Shown here piece by piece: positions 26,584 through 35,167 of a stretch of DNA of 64,000 bases (position 1 is the first letter of the stretch; the number at the start of each line of letters is the position of its first letter). The position numbers and the translations under genes are program-made. Below the pieces are notes generated by a model. It saw only the letters and a list, made by a program, of their open reading frames with translations. It was not told where the DNA came from and did no database searches. The stretch spans positions 25,175 to 89,174 of the forward strand of contig NZ_RXNS01000019.1 in the NCBI RefSeq assembly GCF_003966155.1. Reading direction: 5' to 3'. The DNA comes from Halomonas nitroreducens. GTDB lineage: Bacteria; Pseudomonadota; Gammaproteobacteria; Pseudomonadales; Halomonadaceae.

Positions 26584-27075
26584 TTATCCTTCGATCTGGA
26601 TGTCACCGTTCATGCCCGCTTCATAGTGTCCGGGGATGTTACAGGCGAATTCCACTTCCTCGACGTTATGGGGCGCGGTCCAGACCAGGGTGGCGGTCTC
26701 GCCGGGGGGAATAGTCACCGAGGGCATGTTGCCAGCGTCATCCTGTCCACCGCCATGATGGCCAGCACTCATGTCGTGTCCACCGCTGGAGGCCATCTCG
26801 CGCATCATCTCGCGATGCTGCGCCTGATCCTCACTACCTCCGATCACGAATTCATGTTCGAGGTTGCCGGCATTCGTAATCTCGAACTTCACCGTCTCGC
26901 CGGGGGCGATCTCCAGCTTGCCGGGCGTGAACCACATGTCACCGGCCTCGAAGGCGAAGGTTCGATCGATTGACTGTTGAGCGTCGGCCTGCGATTTGCC
27001 GCTGCCGTGCCCGGCACCGGCCAGGGCGGTAGTGGACGCCAGACCGAGAACGGCTGCGAGTAATGTCTTACGCAT
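26584..27075 (-). CDS. periplasmic cupredoxin (CusF/CopC-like context, plastocyanin fold)
   Basis: The 163-residue exported protein has a signal peptide (MRKTLLAAVLGLASTTALAG) and a single cupredoxin domain with a type 1 copper site: H74 (LEHEFVIG), C145, H150 and M155 (ACNIPGHYEAGM). A His/Met-rich insert (REMMREMASSGGHDMSAGHHGGG) lies between the ligands and may buffer extra copper. It is the first gene of the cupredoxin-copR-copS operon, whose promoter has the GCTGAA repeat at 27124, so copR is autoregulated by this model. Probable role: copper binding or electron transfer in the periplasm. Confidence 0.88.
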   Translation of the reverse strand: MRKTLLAAVLGLASTTALAGAGHGSGKSQADAQQSIDRTFAFEAGDMWFTPGKLEIAPGETVKFEITNAGNLEHEFVIGGSEDQAQHREMMREMASSGGHDMSAGHHGGGQDDAGNMPSVTIPPGETATLVWTAPHNVEEVEFACNIPGHYEAGMNGDIQIEG

Positions 27076-27123
27076 GTTGATACCTCTAGCGGGTCAGTGG
27101 GCCGTCCATTTCTAAGCCATCAA

Positions 27124-27140
27124 GCTGAATCGTGGCTGAA
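27124..27140 (-). promoter_or_regulatory. candidate CopR operator, copy 4 (cupredoxin-copRS promoter)
   Basis: GCTGAA-TCGTG-GCTGAA followed by T and preceded by CAA, 49 bases upstream of the cupredoxin start (27075). Its spacing matches that at pcoA within two bases. Confidence 0.65.
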
Positions 27141-27318
27141 TGCCGCTTGACTCAGCCATGGACAACGATGATCCGCTCCCTGGTTCCGATGCCGGCGGCG
27201 TCTCTGTGCGTCTCATGGTCGCGACGGGCCGGAGGCGATCCCCCGGCCCGGACCGAAGCCACCGGATACCCGTCGATACCCGATGACCGCATGTCGGCAG
27301 GATATCCGCCATCTGGCG

Positions 27319-27759
27319 TCACAGCGTCATGAAGGGGGACTCCTGCCGGTCGCGGAACTGGTAGACCTCATAGGGCTCCCGCTGCGGCCCCGGCATCCCG
27401 GGCGTGCCGCTCGGCATGCCGGCGAGCCCGATGCCGTCGATGTCGGGCTGCTGATCGAAGAGGGCCTCGAGCGCTGCCAGGGGCACATGCCCCTCGATCA
27501 CGTAGTCGCCCATAACGACGGTATGGCAGGCGCCGAGCCCGTAGGGAACGCCTTCGGCCTGCTTGACCTCGCCGAGTTCCCTGTCGTCGACGAGGGTCAC
27601 ATCGACGCCCATTCGCTCCAGGTGGCGGGCATAGCCATCGCAGCAGCCGCACTGGGGGTTCTTGTAGAGGGTGGCCTCGTCCGGCAGGGCGGCATGGGCC
27701 GTGGTGGCGCCCAGCAGCAGGCCGGTCGCCATCAAGAGGTGGGGCATGGTGAGTTTCAT
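27319..27759 (-). CDS. DUF411 periplasmic metal-binding protein
   Basis: The 146-residue protein has a signal peptide (MKLTMPHLLMATGLLLGATT, cleavage near AHAALP) and the DUF411 core: LYKNPQCGCCDGYARHLER, then GVPYGLGACHTVVMGDYVIEGHVPL. The CGCC and ACHT cysteines and histidines are the known metal-site residues of the family, which is found next to copper resistance genes. An extended Met/Pro tail (GMPSGTPGMPGPQREPYEVY) follows. The ATG at 27759 overlaps the stop of a 47-residue membrane protein. Last gene of a three-gene unit. Confidence 0.85.
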   Translation of the reverse strand: MKLTMPHLLMATGLLLGATTAHAALPDEATLYKNPQCGCCDGYARHLERMGVDVTLVDDRELGEVKQAEGVPYGLGACHTVVMGDYVIEGHVPLAALEALFDQQPDIDGIGLAGMPSGTPGMPGPQREPYEVYQFRDRQESPFMTL

Positions 27760-27899
27760 GAGCGATCTCCCTTGCTGGAGGTAAACAGATATTTGATGAG
27801 GGCGGCAATAGCGAGCCCGAGCAGTGACAGGACGGCGAGCGGCATCAGCCAACCCAGCCAGCCCATGTGGCCCATGGTGGCGAAACAATCGGTGAACAT
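27756..27899 (-). CDS. 47-residue single-helix membrane protein
   Basis: ATG at 27899, preceded by GGAGAGTCGCGCC, opens MFTDCFATMGHMGWLGWLM, then a helix PLAVLSLLGLAIAALIKYLF and a basic end (TSSKGDRS). Its stop overlaps the DUF411 start (ATGA), so translation is coupled. Met, His and Cys near the outer face (DCFATMGHMGW) could bind copper. Small proteins of this kind are common in copper islands but have no assigned function. Confidence 0.6.
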   Translation of the reverse strand: MFTDCFATMGHMGWLGWLMPLAVLSLLGLAIAALIKYLFTSSKGDRS

Positions 27900-27982
27900 G
27901 GCGCGACTCTCCAAGAGCAGCTGTCGTGTACGGATGACGGTCTGACGGTGACAGGCAATGCCTCAGGGCCTGTCGGACTGGC

Positions 27983-28288
27983 TCAGGCTCTCGGGGGGCG
28001 GCGGGGGGGCTGAGGAGTGTGGTCATTCACGGCGATGGCCGCGATGGGAGGCAAGGCGCGCGGGGCGATGACCGCCGGCTGGGCGGAGGTGACGGGGGCC
28101 GCACAGGCAGCGCTGCAGGACTCATCCGTATCGAGAATCTCGCCCTGAAACTGGGCACAGTCGACCTGGCAGGCGTCGACGACCGCATGGCTGGAAAGGG
28201 TGGCGAAGGCGAACGACAGGACCAGAAGCAGCGCCAGCAGGCGTCGCCAAGCCGTGTGATGCGGCGATGTCCAGGTCCGTAGTGCCAT
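27983..28288 (-). CDS. small exported Cys-containing protein, unknown
   Basis: From the ATG at 28288 (GAGGAG 8 bases upstream) the protein has 101 residues. A basic N-terminus and helix (WRRLLALLLVLSFAFATLSS) form a signal peptide; a short mature part contains DACQVDCAQF and ESCSAACAAP, four Cys in two CxxxC pairs, then a Pro/Arg-rich tail. It may bind metal or form disulphides. First gene of the unit with the 47-residue membrane protein and DUF411. No family recognised. Confidence 0.5.
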   Translation of the reverse strand: MALRTWTSPHHTAWRRLLALLLVLSFAFATLSSHAVVDACQVDCAQFQGEILDTDESCSAACAAPVTSAQPAVIAPRALPPIAAIAVNDHTPQPPRRPPRA

Positions 28289-28548
28289 GAGGGGCTCCTC
28301 GATATCTCGTCGGCTATTGAACCCCGATTGCCCCGGACGATGCAATCATCCGAGGTGGGGCCGGGGCAAAGACCGAGCCCGGGGCCTCAATGGGGGTAAT
28401 CCTGGGTATCGGGATCAGCGACTGCTTTGCTTGGGACGACATGCCCGTCCTGTCCCGGGGCCACTCGCGAAAGGCGCAAAGGAGATAGACTTGTTCCAGA
28501 ACCGGCCCGATTCTGGCCGGATCTGCTGCGTCGAGGGAGGGCTGGAGA

Positions 28549-29208
28549 ATGTGTGGCCGCTTCGCTCTCTATAGCCCCTATCCGAGCCTCTGCAAGGCGC
28601 TGCGCCTGCCGCTGGAGCCTCGGGAGCTGGCGCCGCGCTACAATGTGGCACCGGGAACCTGGATCACCGTGGTGCGTCATCCCAGCGATGAGGCGCCACT
28701 GGTGATGGATGAGGTATGGTGGGGCTTTCGGCCGCACTGGGCCAGAGCGACGGCGCCCGAGCCCATCAACGCCACCGTCGAGAAGGTGGCCAGCTCCAAT
28801 TACTTTCGCGGGGCCTTCGCCCACCATCGCTGCCTGGTGCCGGCGGATGGCTGGTACGAATGGCAGCCGCTGGATGGCGGGAAGCAGCCTCACTTCCTGT
28901 GCCGCCAGGATCGCGAGCCGCTCTGGCTGGCGGGCATCTGGAGCGAGCGGCCAGACGGCAGGCCCGGCTGTGCCATCCTCACCGAGCCGGCACGCGGCGT
29001 GGCCCGGGCGATCCACCCACGCATGCCGCTGGTCCTGGACGCCGAGAGCCTGGCGCCCTGGCTCGATCCCCGCCTGACCGACCGGGAGACGCTCCGCCGG
29101 GTGGTGCATCACCTGGACCCCGAGCGGCTCACCCATTGGCCGGTGAGTCCGCGCGTGAACCGACCCACTCAGGACGACGCCGCGCTGGTCAGCCCGGCGG
29201 CCTCCTGA
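28549..29208 (+). CDS. yedK: SRAP/HMCES-family DNA-protein crosslink repair protein (YedK-like)
   Basis: The family covalently traps abasic sites in single-stranded DNA through the catalytic cysteine after removal of Met1. The 219-residue protein starts MCGRFAL with C2, has YNVAPGTW, INATVEKVA (normally NARSET), GWYEW with the catalytic Glu, and the active-site His in AIHPRMPLVL. The NARSET to NATVEK change removes the usual Arg in that loop, but other residues are intact. Standard length. It is convergent with a small zinc-ribbon gene whose 3' end overlaps it by 40 bases. Confidence 0.88.
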   Translation: MCGRFALYSPYPSLCKALRLPLEPRELAPRYNVAPGTWITVVRHPSDEAPLVMDEVWWGFRPHWARATAPEPINATVEKVASSNYFRGAFAHHRCLVPADGWYEWQPLDGGKQPHFLCRQDREPLWLAGIWSERPDGRPGCAILTEPARGVARAIHPRMPLVLDAESLAPWLDPRLTDRETLRRVVHHLDPERLTHWPVSPRVNRPTQDDAALVSPAAS

Positions 29209-29393
29209 TGGGTAAAGTGCTCGGTAGCATGCCCGCAGTCCCGGCAGGTGATGCAGTAGCGATTGCTTTCCAGGGGGCGCAGGTCGAAGGCCGCCCAGAC
29301 GGGGCCTTCCTGGGCCCGGATCTCCGTCGCACCGCAGGGGCACATCATCATCCAGCCGCCCGCGGGATCCGACATCAGCTCGATCTCTTGCAT
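29169..29393 (-). CDS. small zinc-ribbon-like protein
   Basis: The 74-residue protein has two Cys pairs, MCPCGATEI and ITCRDCGHATEHF, spaced 30 residues apart, which is the signature of a zinc ribbon. A good ribosome site (AAGGAG, nine bases before ATG) supports it as a real gene. Its last 13 codons overlap the 3' end of the SRAP gene on the other strand. Function unknown. Confidence 0.6.
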   Translation of the reverse strand: MQEIELMSDPAGGWMMMCPCGATEIRAQEGPVWAAFDLRPLESNRYCITCRDCGHATEHFTHQEAAGLTSAASS

Positions 29394-29592
29394 GCTCGAG
29401 GTCTCCTTGTGTTGTCCATCAGCATGCCGGATGGGGCCCCTGGCCGATGTAAGAGATCGCTTATTCCGGCTGTACGCCTGGGCATATTCTTTCCTGTCGG
29501 GCCCCCGTCGGGCGGCAGTATCGGCAGGGTGATCGCGGCCGCAGGAGGTGGCGGGAGGCTCGCAGGCGAGGAAGGCGTGCCATGATCATGCC

Positions 29593-29638
29593 GGTGATCG
29601 CCGACGCGAGATATCGGTGATCGCCTACGCGAGGTCGC
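29593..29638. repeat. 23-bp imperfect tandem repeat, two units
   Basis: Units at 29593-29615 and 29616-29638 both begin GGTGATCGCC and share ACGCGAG; 19 of 23 positions are the same. Role unknown. Confidence 0.6.
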
Positions 29639-29746
29639 GGCGATGGCCTGCAGCGCGGTGGCGCATCGGGTACCAGACTACAGGGGTGATGCCAGTCCCC
29701 CCGCGTACCGATGGATCTGGGTTCGATCCGCGTAGGGCATCATTCA

Positions 29747-29782
29747 CCGAACACCCGGCCAGGGAGCCGGCCGGGCGTTCGG
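29747..29782 (-). terminator. 14-bp stem hairpin, possible terminator
   Basis: CCGAACACCCGGCC pairs with GGCCGGGCGTTCGG with one mismatch around an eight-base loop. It lies about 165 bases beyond the SpoIIAA-like gene. There is no long T-run, so assignment as a terminator is tentative. Confidence 0.4.
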
Positions 29783-29945
29783 TTCCAGCGAGGCGCCATG
29801 TTCCGCGCTGCCACTCCCCCGTCATCGCCTGCCATCCGGTCTCCGCGGGTGCCGGGGCGTGTTTAACAGGCCCCTGTATGTCACTGCCCGATCGGCCCCC
29901 GGGGCTTGGATCGACCCGGCGGGTCGCCTGCCCGGGCGAGGGCGC

Positions 29946-30344
29946 TCAGGCCATGGCGGCCGTTGGCACCTCGGGAAGGTGCCGGACCCACTCCAGGGCG
30001 GTCGACTTCTCGCGGGTCGGGAAGGTGCGGATCTCCATGGTCCTGAACAGGCGGTTCTCGAGTCGCGTCAGGTGACGCACCCAGTGCTTGTCGCTGAGCA
30101 CCGCGGCGCGATAATAGCGATCCAGGTCGCCGATCTGGGTCAGGGCATAGCCCAGATCGCGGAGGAAAGCGGTAAACGTCATCCAGCGCATCTCGTCGAG
30201 CTCGGTATAGAGGCTGACGCGGGGATGGCGCTTCTTGACGGTCTCGATGGCATCGATGGCCGGCTGCAGGTCGGCGGCGGTCACGCGACCGCTGACCCGC
30301 ATCGCCACCACATGGTCGGCCCCCGGGGGCAGCAGTTCGAGCAT
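29946..30344 (-). CDS. SpoIIAA-like STAS-fold protein
   Basis: The 132-residue protein matches the SpoIIAA-like (CRAL/STAS) family: an opening strand MLELLPPGADHVVAMRVSGR, VTAADLQPAIDAIETV, then RVSLYTELDEMRW and a basic helix region (YRAAVLSDKHWVRHLTRLEN). AAGGAGG precedes the ATG at 30344. Family members are thought to bind lipids or nucleotides; function not known. Divergent from the VOC gene. Confidence 0.75.
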   Translation of the reverse strand: MLELLPPGADHVVAMRVSGRVTAADLQPAIDAIETVKKRHPRVSLYTELDEMRWMTFTAFLRDLGYALTQIGDLDRYYRAAVLSDKHWVRHLTRLENRLFRTMEIRTFPTREKSTALEWVRHLPEVPTAAMA

Positions 30345-30521
30345 CGCGTCGTCCTCCTTGATGGGGGCGTGGAAGGGTGTCTTTGCAGCATAGTCTCTTG
30401 CCAAGGGACCGGCCTCAGAAAGGCCGGTTCCCGCACCTTCGGCATCAGGCAGCGTGTCGTCCGCGGCGGTGCGGGCGGGGTCGCCCGGCGCTACACTGGG
30501 GAAAACGACGAGAACCTTGCC

Positions 30522-30932
30522 ATGCAACCACGCATCAGCATGATCACCCTGGGTGTGGCCGACCTGGCGCGGGCCGTGCGCTTCTACGAGCAGGGGCTCG
30601 GCTGGCCGCGCCTCGAGTCGCCGCCCGCGGTGGCGTTCTTTCCGCTGCACGGGACCTGGCTTAGTCTCTATGGTCGCGAGGCGCTGGCCGAGGATGCCGG
30701 CGTGCCCGCCGAGGGCAGCGGCTTCGCTGGGGTCGCCCTGGCGCACAACGTCGCCAGCGAGGCCGAGGTGGACGTGGTGCTGGCGCAGGCCGTGCAGGCC
30801 GGCGCGCGGCTGGTCAAGCCCGGGCAGCGGGTGTTCTGGGGCGGGTATTCCGGCTACTTCGCCGATCCGGACGGCCACCTCTGGGAGGTCGCCCACAATC
30901 CCTTCCTGTGGATCGGCCCCGGCGTCGAGTGA
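30522..30932 (+). CDS. VOC-superfamily (glyoxalase-like) protein
   Basis: The 136-residue protein has two beta-alpha-beta-beta-beta units: ISMITLGVADLARAVRFYEQ with GLGWPR, and VFWGGYSGYFADPDGHLWEV. The pattern FxDPDGHxWE contains the typical metal-ligand Glu. The family includes glyoxalases, dioxygenases and resistance proteins; substrate is unknown. It faces the RND gene, which ends 19 bases after it on the other strand. Confidence 0.85.
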   Translation: MQPRISMITLGVADLARAVRFYEQGLGWPRLESPPAVAFFPLHGTWLSLYGREALAEDAGVPAEGSGFAGVALAHNVASEAEVDVVLAQAVQAGARLVKPGQRVFWGGYSGYFADPDGHLWEVAHNPFLWIGPGVE

Positions 30933-30950
30933 GCGAGTCACCGGGCGTGA

Positions 30951-33900
30951 TCAGTGCGACGCCGGGTGATCCCCCATCTCGCGGTCCAGGCGGCGGGCCA
31001 CCTCGCCGGGCGAGCCGGTGCGCCGGGCCAGCAGGTCGTAGGCCACCGGTACCACAAACAGCGTGAACAGCGTGGCGCTGGCCAGCCCGCAGAGGATCAC
31101 CGTGCCGATCACCAGGCGGGTCTCCGCCCCCGCGCCGCTGGAGAGGATCAGCGGGACCGCGCCGGCCATGGTGGTCACGGCGGTCATTACCACCGGGCGC
31201 AGGCGGGTCACGGCGGCCTGAACCAGGGCCTCGCGGAACGGCTGACCGGCGTCGCGCAGCTGGTTGGCGAACTCGACGATGAGGATGCCGTTCTTGGCGG
31301 CCAGCCCCACTAGCATCACCAGGCCCACCTGGCTATAGATGTTCAGCGATTGTCCGCTGAGATAGAGCCCCAGCAGGGCGCCGACCATGGCCAGGGGCAC
31401 CGTGGACATGATCACCAGGGGGTGGATGAAGCTCTCGAACTGGCCGGCCAGCACCAGGAACACCACCAGCACGCCCAGGCCCAGCAGCAGGGTTGTCGCG
31501 CCGCTGGCCTCCAGGTAGTCCCGGGCCGCCCCCTTGACGTCCGTCTGGGCCTCGGCAGGGAGGACCTCGTCGACGCTGGCCTCCAGGTAGGCGAGGGCGT
31601 CGCCCAGGGCGTAGTCGTCGGCCAGGTCGGCCTGGATGGTGACGGCCCGCAGGCGGTTGTAGCGGTTCAGGGTGCTGGGGCCTGCAAAGTCGGTCAGCGT
31701 GACCATGCTGGACAGCGGGATCAGCTCGCCGGAGCGCTCCGAGCGGACCATGATACTGGCCAGCGAGCGGGGGCTGGGACGGGCGCCGCGTTCCCCCTCG
31801 AGGATGACATCGTATTCCTGGCCATCGTCCACATAGCGGGTCACGCTGCGCCCCCCGAGCAGGGTCTCGAGGGTCTGGCCGATCTCGCTGACGGTGACCC
31901 CCAGGTCGGCTGCCCGAGAGTAGTCGATGGTCACCCGCAATTGCGGCTGGTTCTCCTCGTAGTCGCTCTCCAGGCCGGTCAGGCGCGGGTTGTCCTCACG
32001 CACATGGGCGATCAGGGTGTCACGCCACTCGGCGAGTTGCTCATAGGTGCCGCCGCCCAGCACGAACTGCATCGACTGCTCGATGTTCCGGCCGAAGCCC
32101 TGGCGCATCACCGCAAAGGTCCGCACCCCCGGCAGGTCGGCCAGCCGGGCCCGGACCTCGGCCATGATCGGCCAGGCCGGTCGCCGCGCGTCCCAGTCGG
32201 CGAGCCCCACGATGACGAAGCCGCCGTTGAAGTTCTCGATGTTGCCCCAGCCCCGTGGGGCGCGGATCAGCACCCGCTCGATCTCGCCGCGCTGGCGCAT
32301 CGGCAGCAGACGGGCCTCGATCTCGTCCATGTAGTCGAGCATGTAGTCGTAGGTGGCCCCGGGCGGACCGTTGACCAGCACGAAGAAGGTACCCCGGTCC
32401 TCGCTGGGGGTGTATTCCCGAGGCAACTGGGTATTGAGCCAGAGCATGCCGCCGAACAGCCCCGCGAACAGCGCCACGACCAGCCAGCGCCGGTGCAAGA
32501 CCCGCTCGAGCAGGGCCCGGTAGCCGGCGCGGGTGGCCGTCAGGGCGCGATGGACGCCGTGGGCCAGGCGGCCCTCGTGCATGTCCCGCTTCAGTATCTT
32601 GGAAGCCATCATCGGCGTCAGAGTCAGGGCCAGCAGCGTCGAGATGATCACGGCGGCGGACAGGGTCAGGGCGAACTCCGTGAACAGCCGGCCGATATCC
32701 CCTTGCAGGGCGCTCAATGGCACGAACACGGCCACCAGCACCAGGGTGGTGGCGATCACCGCGAAGGCGATCTGGCGGCTGCCGCGGTAGGCGGCCACCA
32801 GTGCCGTTTCGCCATGCTCCTGCATGCGCCGATGGATGTTCTCCAGCATCACGATGGCATCGTCGACGATCAGGCCGATGGCCAGCACCAGGGCCAGCAG
32901 GGTCAGCAGGTTGATGGTGAAGCCCATGGCCGCCAGGGCCGCGAAGGTGCCGATCAGGGCAATCGGCACGGTGACGGCGGGGATCAAGGTGGTGCGCAGG
33001 TTGCCGAGGAAGGCGAAGATGGCGACCACTACCAGGCCCATGGCGATGAACAGGGTCTGCACGACCTGGCCGATGGCGCCCGAGACGAAGGACGAAGCGT
33101 CGTAGTTGACCTGCAGCGTCATCCCCTCGGGCAGGGTGGGGGCGAGGCGGGCACGCTCCGCCTTGACTGCCTCGGAGAGGGCCAGGACGTTGGCGGTGGA
33201 CTGCTTGATCATGCCCAGGCCGACCATGGGCAGGCCGTTGCCGCGAAACAGGGTGCGCTCTTCCACCGCGCCGATCTCCACCCGGGCCACGTCGCCGAGG
33301 CGGACCAGGTAGCCGCCCGTGCCCTGGTCGAGGACCAGGGCACGGAAGTCCGCCGGGGTGGCGAAGCTGCGGGGCAGTCGCACCATGAACTGGCGGTCCT
33401 GCGACTCCACGGTGCCGCCGGGCAGTTCGACGTTCTCCTCTCGAAGGGCGTCCTCCACGTCGCCCACGGTCAGTCCCCGGGCCGCCAGGGCATCGCCATC
33501 CAGCCAGATGCGCATGGCGTACTCGCGACCGCCCACGACCAGCACCCGCGAGACCCCGTCCTGTACCGAGAAGCGGTCACTGAGGTAGCGCTCCGCGTAG
33601 TCGGTGAGCTCGCCGATGTCGTAGTCCGCGCCGGACAGGGCCAGCCACATCACCACGTCGGAGCTGGCATCGGCCTTCTGCACCTCGGGGGGCTCGGCCT
33701 CGTCCGGCAGGTTGCCCCGGGCGCCGGCGATGCGGTCGCGGATGTCGTTGGCCGCGGCGTCGATGTCCTTGTCCAGGCCGAATTCCACGTTGATGCTCGA
33801 GCGGCCGTCTTCGCTGGAAGAGCTGATCACCTCGATGCCCGAGACCCCCGAGATGCGGTCTTCCAGCACCTGGGTGATGCGGGTTTCCACCACGCTGGCC

Positions 33901-34064
33901 GAGGCGCCGGGGTAGCGGGTGTCGATGCTGACCACCGGCGGGTCGATGGTGGGATACTCCTGCAGGGGCAGGCGGGTCAGGGCCAGCAGTCCAAAGGCCA
34001 CGATCAGCGCGGCCAGGACCGTGGCCAGCACCGGCCGCTGAACGGAGATGTCGGACAGGCGCAT
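30951..34064 (-). CDS. RND efflux pump, inner-membrane permease (HAE1 family)
   Basis: The 1037-residue protein is of full family length with 12 helices and two large periplasmic loops. It begins MRLSDISVQRPVLATVLAAL and has the proton-relay Asp pair in LALVLAIGLIVDDAIVMLEN (helix 4), the matching Lys in GLAAKNGILIVEFAN (helix 10), and the gate motif GPSTLNRYN. It exports hydrophobic compounds together with the adaptor encoded upstream (their codons overlap at 34064). The DD proton pair without a heavy-metal-type DFG marks HAE1 rather than CusA. No outer-membrane gene is attached. Confidence 0.9.
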   Translation of the reverse strand: MRLSDISVQRPVLATVLAALIVAFGLLALTRLPLQEYPTIDPPVVSIDTRYPGASASVVETRITQVLEDRISGVSGIEVISSSSEDGRSSINVEFGLDKDIDAAANDIRDRIAGARGNLPDEAEPPEVQKADASSDVVMWLALSGADYDIGELTDYAERYLSDRFSVQDGVSRVLVVGGREYAMRIWLDGDALAARGLTVGDVEDALREENVELPGGTVESQDRQFMVRLPRSFATPADFRALVLDQGTGGYLVRLGDVARVEIGAVEERTLFRGNGLPMVGLGMIKQSTANVLALSEAVKAERARLAPTLPEGMTLQVNYDASSFVSGAIGQVVQTLFIAMGLVVVAIFAFLGNLRTTLIPAVTVPIALIGTFAALAAMGFTINLLTLLALVLAIGLIVDDAIVMLENIHRRMQEHGETALVAAYRGSRQIAFAVIATTLVLVAVFVPLSALQGDIGRLFTEFALTLSAAVIISTLLALTLTPMMASKILKRDMHEGRLAHGVHRALTATRAGYRALLERVLHRRWLVVALFAGLFGGMLWLNTQLPREYTPSEDRGTFFVLVNGPPGATYDYMLDYMDEIEARLLPMRQRGEIERVLIRAPRGWGNIENFNGGFVIVGLADWDARRPAWPIMAEVRARLADLPGVRTFAVMRQGFGRNIEQSMQFVLGGGTYEQLAEWRDTLIAHVREDNPRLTGLESDYEENQPQLRVTIDYSRAADLGVTVSEIGQTLETLLGGRSVTRYVDDGQEYDVILEGERGARPSPRSLASIMVRSERSGELIPLSSMVTLTDFAGPSTLNRYNRLRAVTIQADLADDYALGDALAYLEASVDEVLPAEAQTDVKGAARDYLEASGATTLLLGLGVLVVFLVLAGQFESFIHPLVIMSTVPLAMVGALLGLYLSGQSLNIYSQVGLVMLVGLAAKNGILIVEFANQLRDAGQPFREALVQAAVTRLRPVVMTAVTTMAGAVPLILSSGAGAETRLVIGTVILCGLASATLFTLFVVPVAYDLLARRTGSPGEVARRLDREMGDHPASH

Positions 34065-35167
34065 CAGGCACCCCCTCCGTCGCGATCGGCCTCGAGCAGC
34101 TCGCGCACCGTGGTGGTGTCGTCGACGATGCCCAGCAGGCGCACCCGGGCGCCGTCACGCGTCCGCTCGACACCGTGGCTGACCACCAGGTCGCCCGGAG
34201 TGAGGCCGGCCAGGATCTCCACCTCGCCGGGGCGCCGCTCGCCCACTCGCACCCGACGTCTCTCGATGCGCCCGTCGTCGTCCTCGTGGATTCGCAGCAC
34301 ATGGTGCCGCTCCCCCTCGGGGATCAACGCCGACTCCGGGATCACCAGGGTATCCCGCAGGCGGCGGGCCAGGGTCACCTCCATCAGCATGCCGGGGCGT
34401 AGCCGTTCCGTCGGGTTGGCCAGCAAGGCGCGTACCGGCACGCTGCGGCTGACCGGGTCTACCCGCGAGCCGATGGTGGCGATCTCGCCCTCGAAGCGGG
34501 CCGCCGGGAAGGCGGCGCTGCGCGCCGTCAGGGACATCCCCGGGGCCAGCGAGCCGAGCTCGACCTCGGGGACACGAAAGTCGAGCTTCATGCGATCGAG
34601 CTTGTCCAGGGTGGCGAGCTCCATGCCCGGCGTGACCAGGGTGCCGACGCTGACCCGGCGAAAGCCCATCACGCCATCGAAGGGGGCGCGGATGCGGTAA
34701 TTGGCCAGCCGGGCCTCGAGCGCGGCGATCTCGGCCTCCACCTGGCGCAGCCGGGCGCGGCTGTCCTCCACCTCGGCGCGAGGGGCCAGGTTGCGCTGCT
34801 CGAGCTGGGCCAGGCGGTTCACCGCGGCCAGCCGCTCGTCGCGCAAGGCCTGGGCAGCGCGCAGCTTGGCGCGTGGCTCGGCGTCGGCGAGACGGATCAG
34901 CAACTGGCCCGCCTGCACATGCTCGCCGCCTTCGAAATCGATCTGGGCGATGATCTCGGTGACGGTGGCGGAGAGGGTCACGCTCTCGTCGGCCTCGAGG
35001 GTGCCAAGGGCCTCGAGGGGATCGGCCCAGTCGCTGAGCGTGGCCCGGGCACCGATCACCGCGGTGCGCTCCTGGGCGGCCAGCGGCAGGGATGAGAGGA
35101 GAACGAAGAGCAGCAGCATCAGGCCCATCCGCCATCGGGCGGGGAGCCGGGTCGATCTCGGGGTCAT
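34064..35167 (-). CDS. RND efflux periplasmic adaptor (membrane fusion protein)
   Basis: The 367-residue adaptor has a signal peptide (WRMGLMLLLFVLLSSLPLAA), a lipoyl domain (ESVTLSATVTEIIAQIDFEG), a short coiled-coil hairpin (AKLRAAQALRDERLAAVNRL), second lipoyl half (YRIRAPFDGVMGFRRVSVG) and beta-barrel (VPVRALLANPTERLRPGMLM). The ATG at 35167 is preferred to the ATG twelve bases earlier; neither has a strong ribosome site. Translationally coupled to the pump (TGATG). Confidence 0.88.
   Translation of the reverse strand: MTPRSTRLPARWRMGLMLLLFVLLSSLPLAAQERTAVIGARATLSDWADPLEALGTLEADESVTLSATVTEIIAQIDFEGGEHVQAGQLLIRLADAEPRAKLRAAQALRDERLAAVNRLAQLEQRNLAPRAEVEDSRARLRQVEAEIAALEARLANYRIRAPFDGVMGFRRVSVGTLVTPGMELATLDKLDRMKLDFRVPEVELGSLAPGMSLTARSAAFPAARFEGEIATIGSRVDPVSRSVPVRALLANPTERLRPGMLMEVTLARRLRDTLVIPESALIPEGERHHVLRIHEDDDGRIERRRVRVGERRPGEVEILAGLTPGDLVVSHGVERTRDGARVRLLGIVDDTTTVRELLEADRDGGGA

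Larger units (their letters stand above)
29394..29945. other. gene-free stretch with repeat and hairpin
   Basis: No convincing gene. It holds a 23-bp imperfect tandem repeat (29593-29638) and a long hairpin (29747-29782). An open frame on the plus strand (29548-30075) lacks a ribosome site and family features, and runs into the SpoIIAA-like gene on the other strand. Confidence 0.5.

Noticed and set aside
29712..29745. tRNA-like T-arm (GGGTTCGATCC)
   Set aside because: The neighbouring bases do not pair as a T-stem, and no acceptor or anticodon stem can be built.
31350..34700. Plus-strand open frame of more than 1100 codons
   Set aside because: Shadow of the RND permease and adaptor on the minus strand; low-complexity Gly/His/Gln composition and no family motif.
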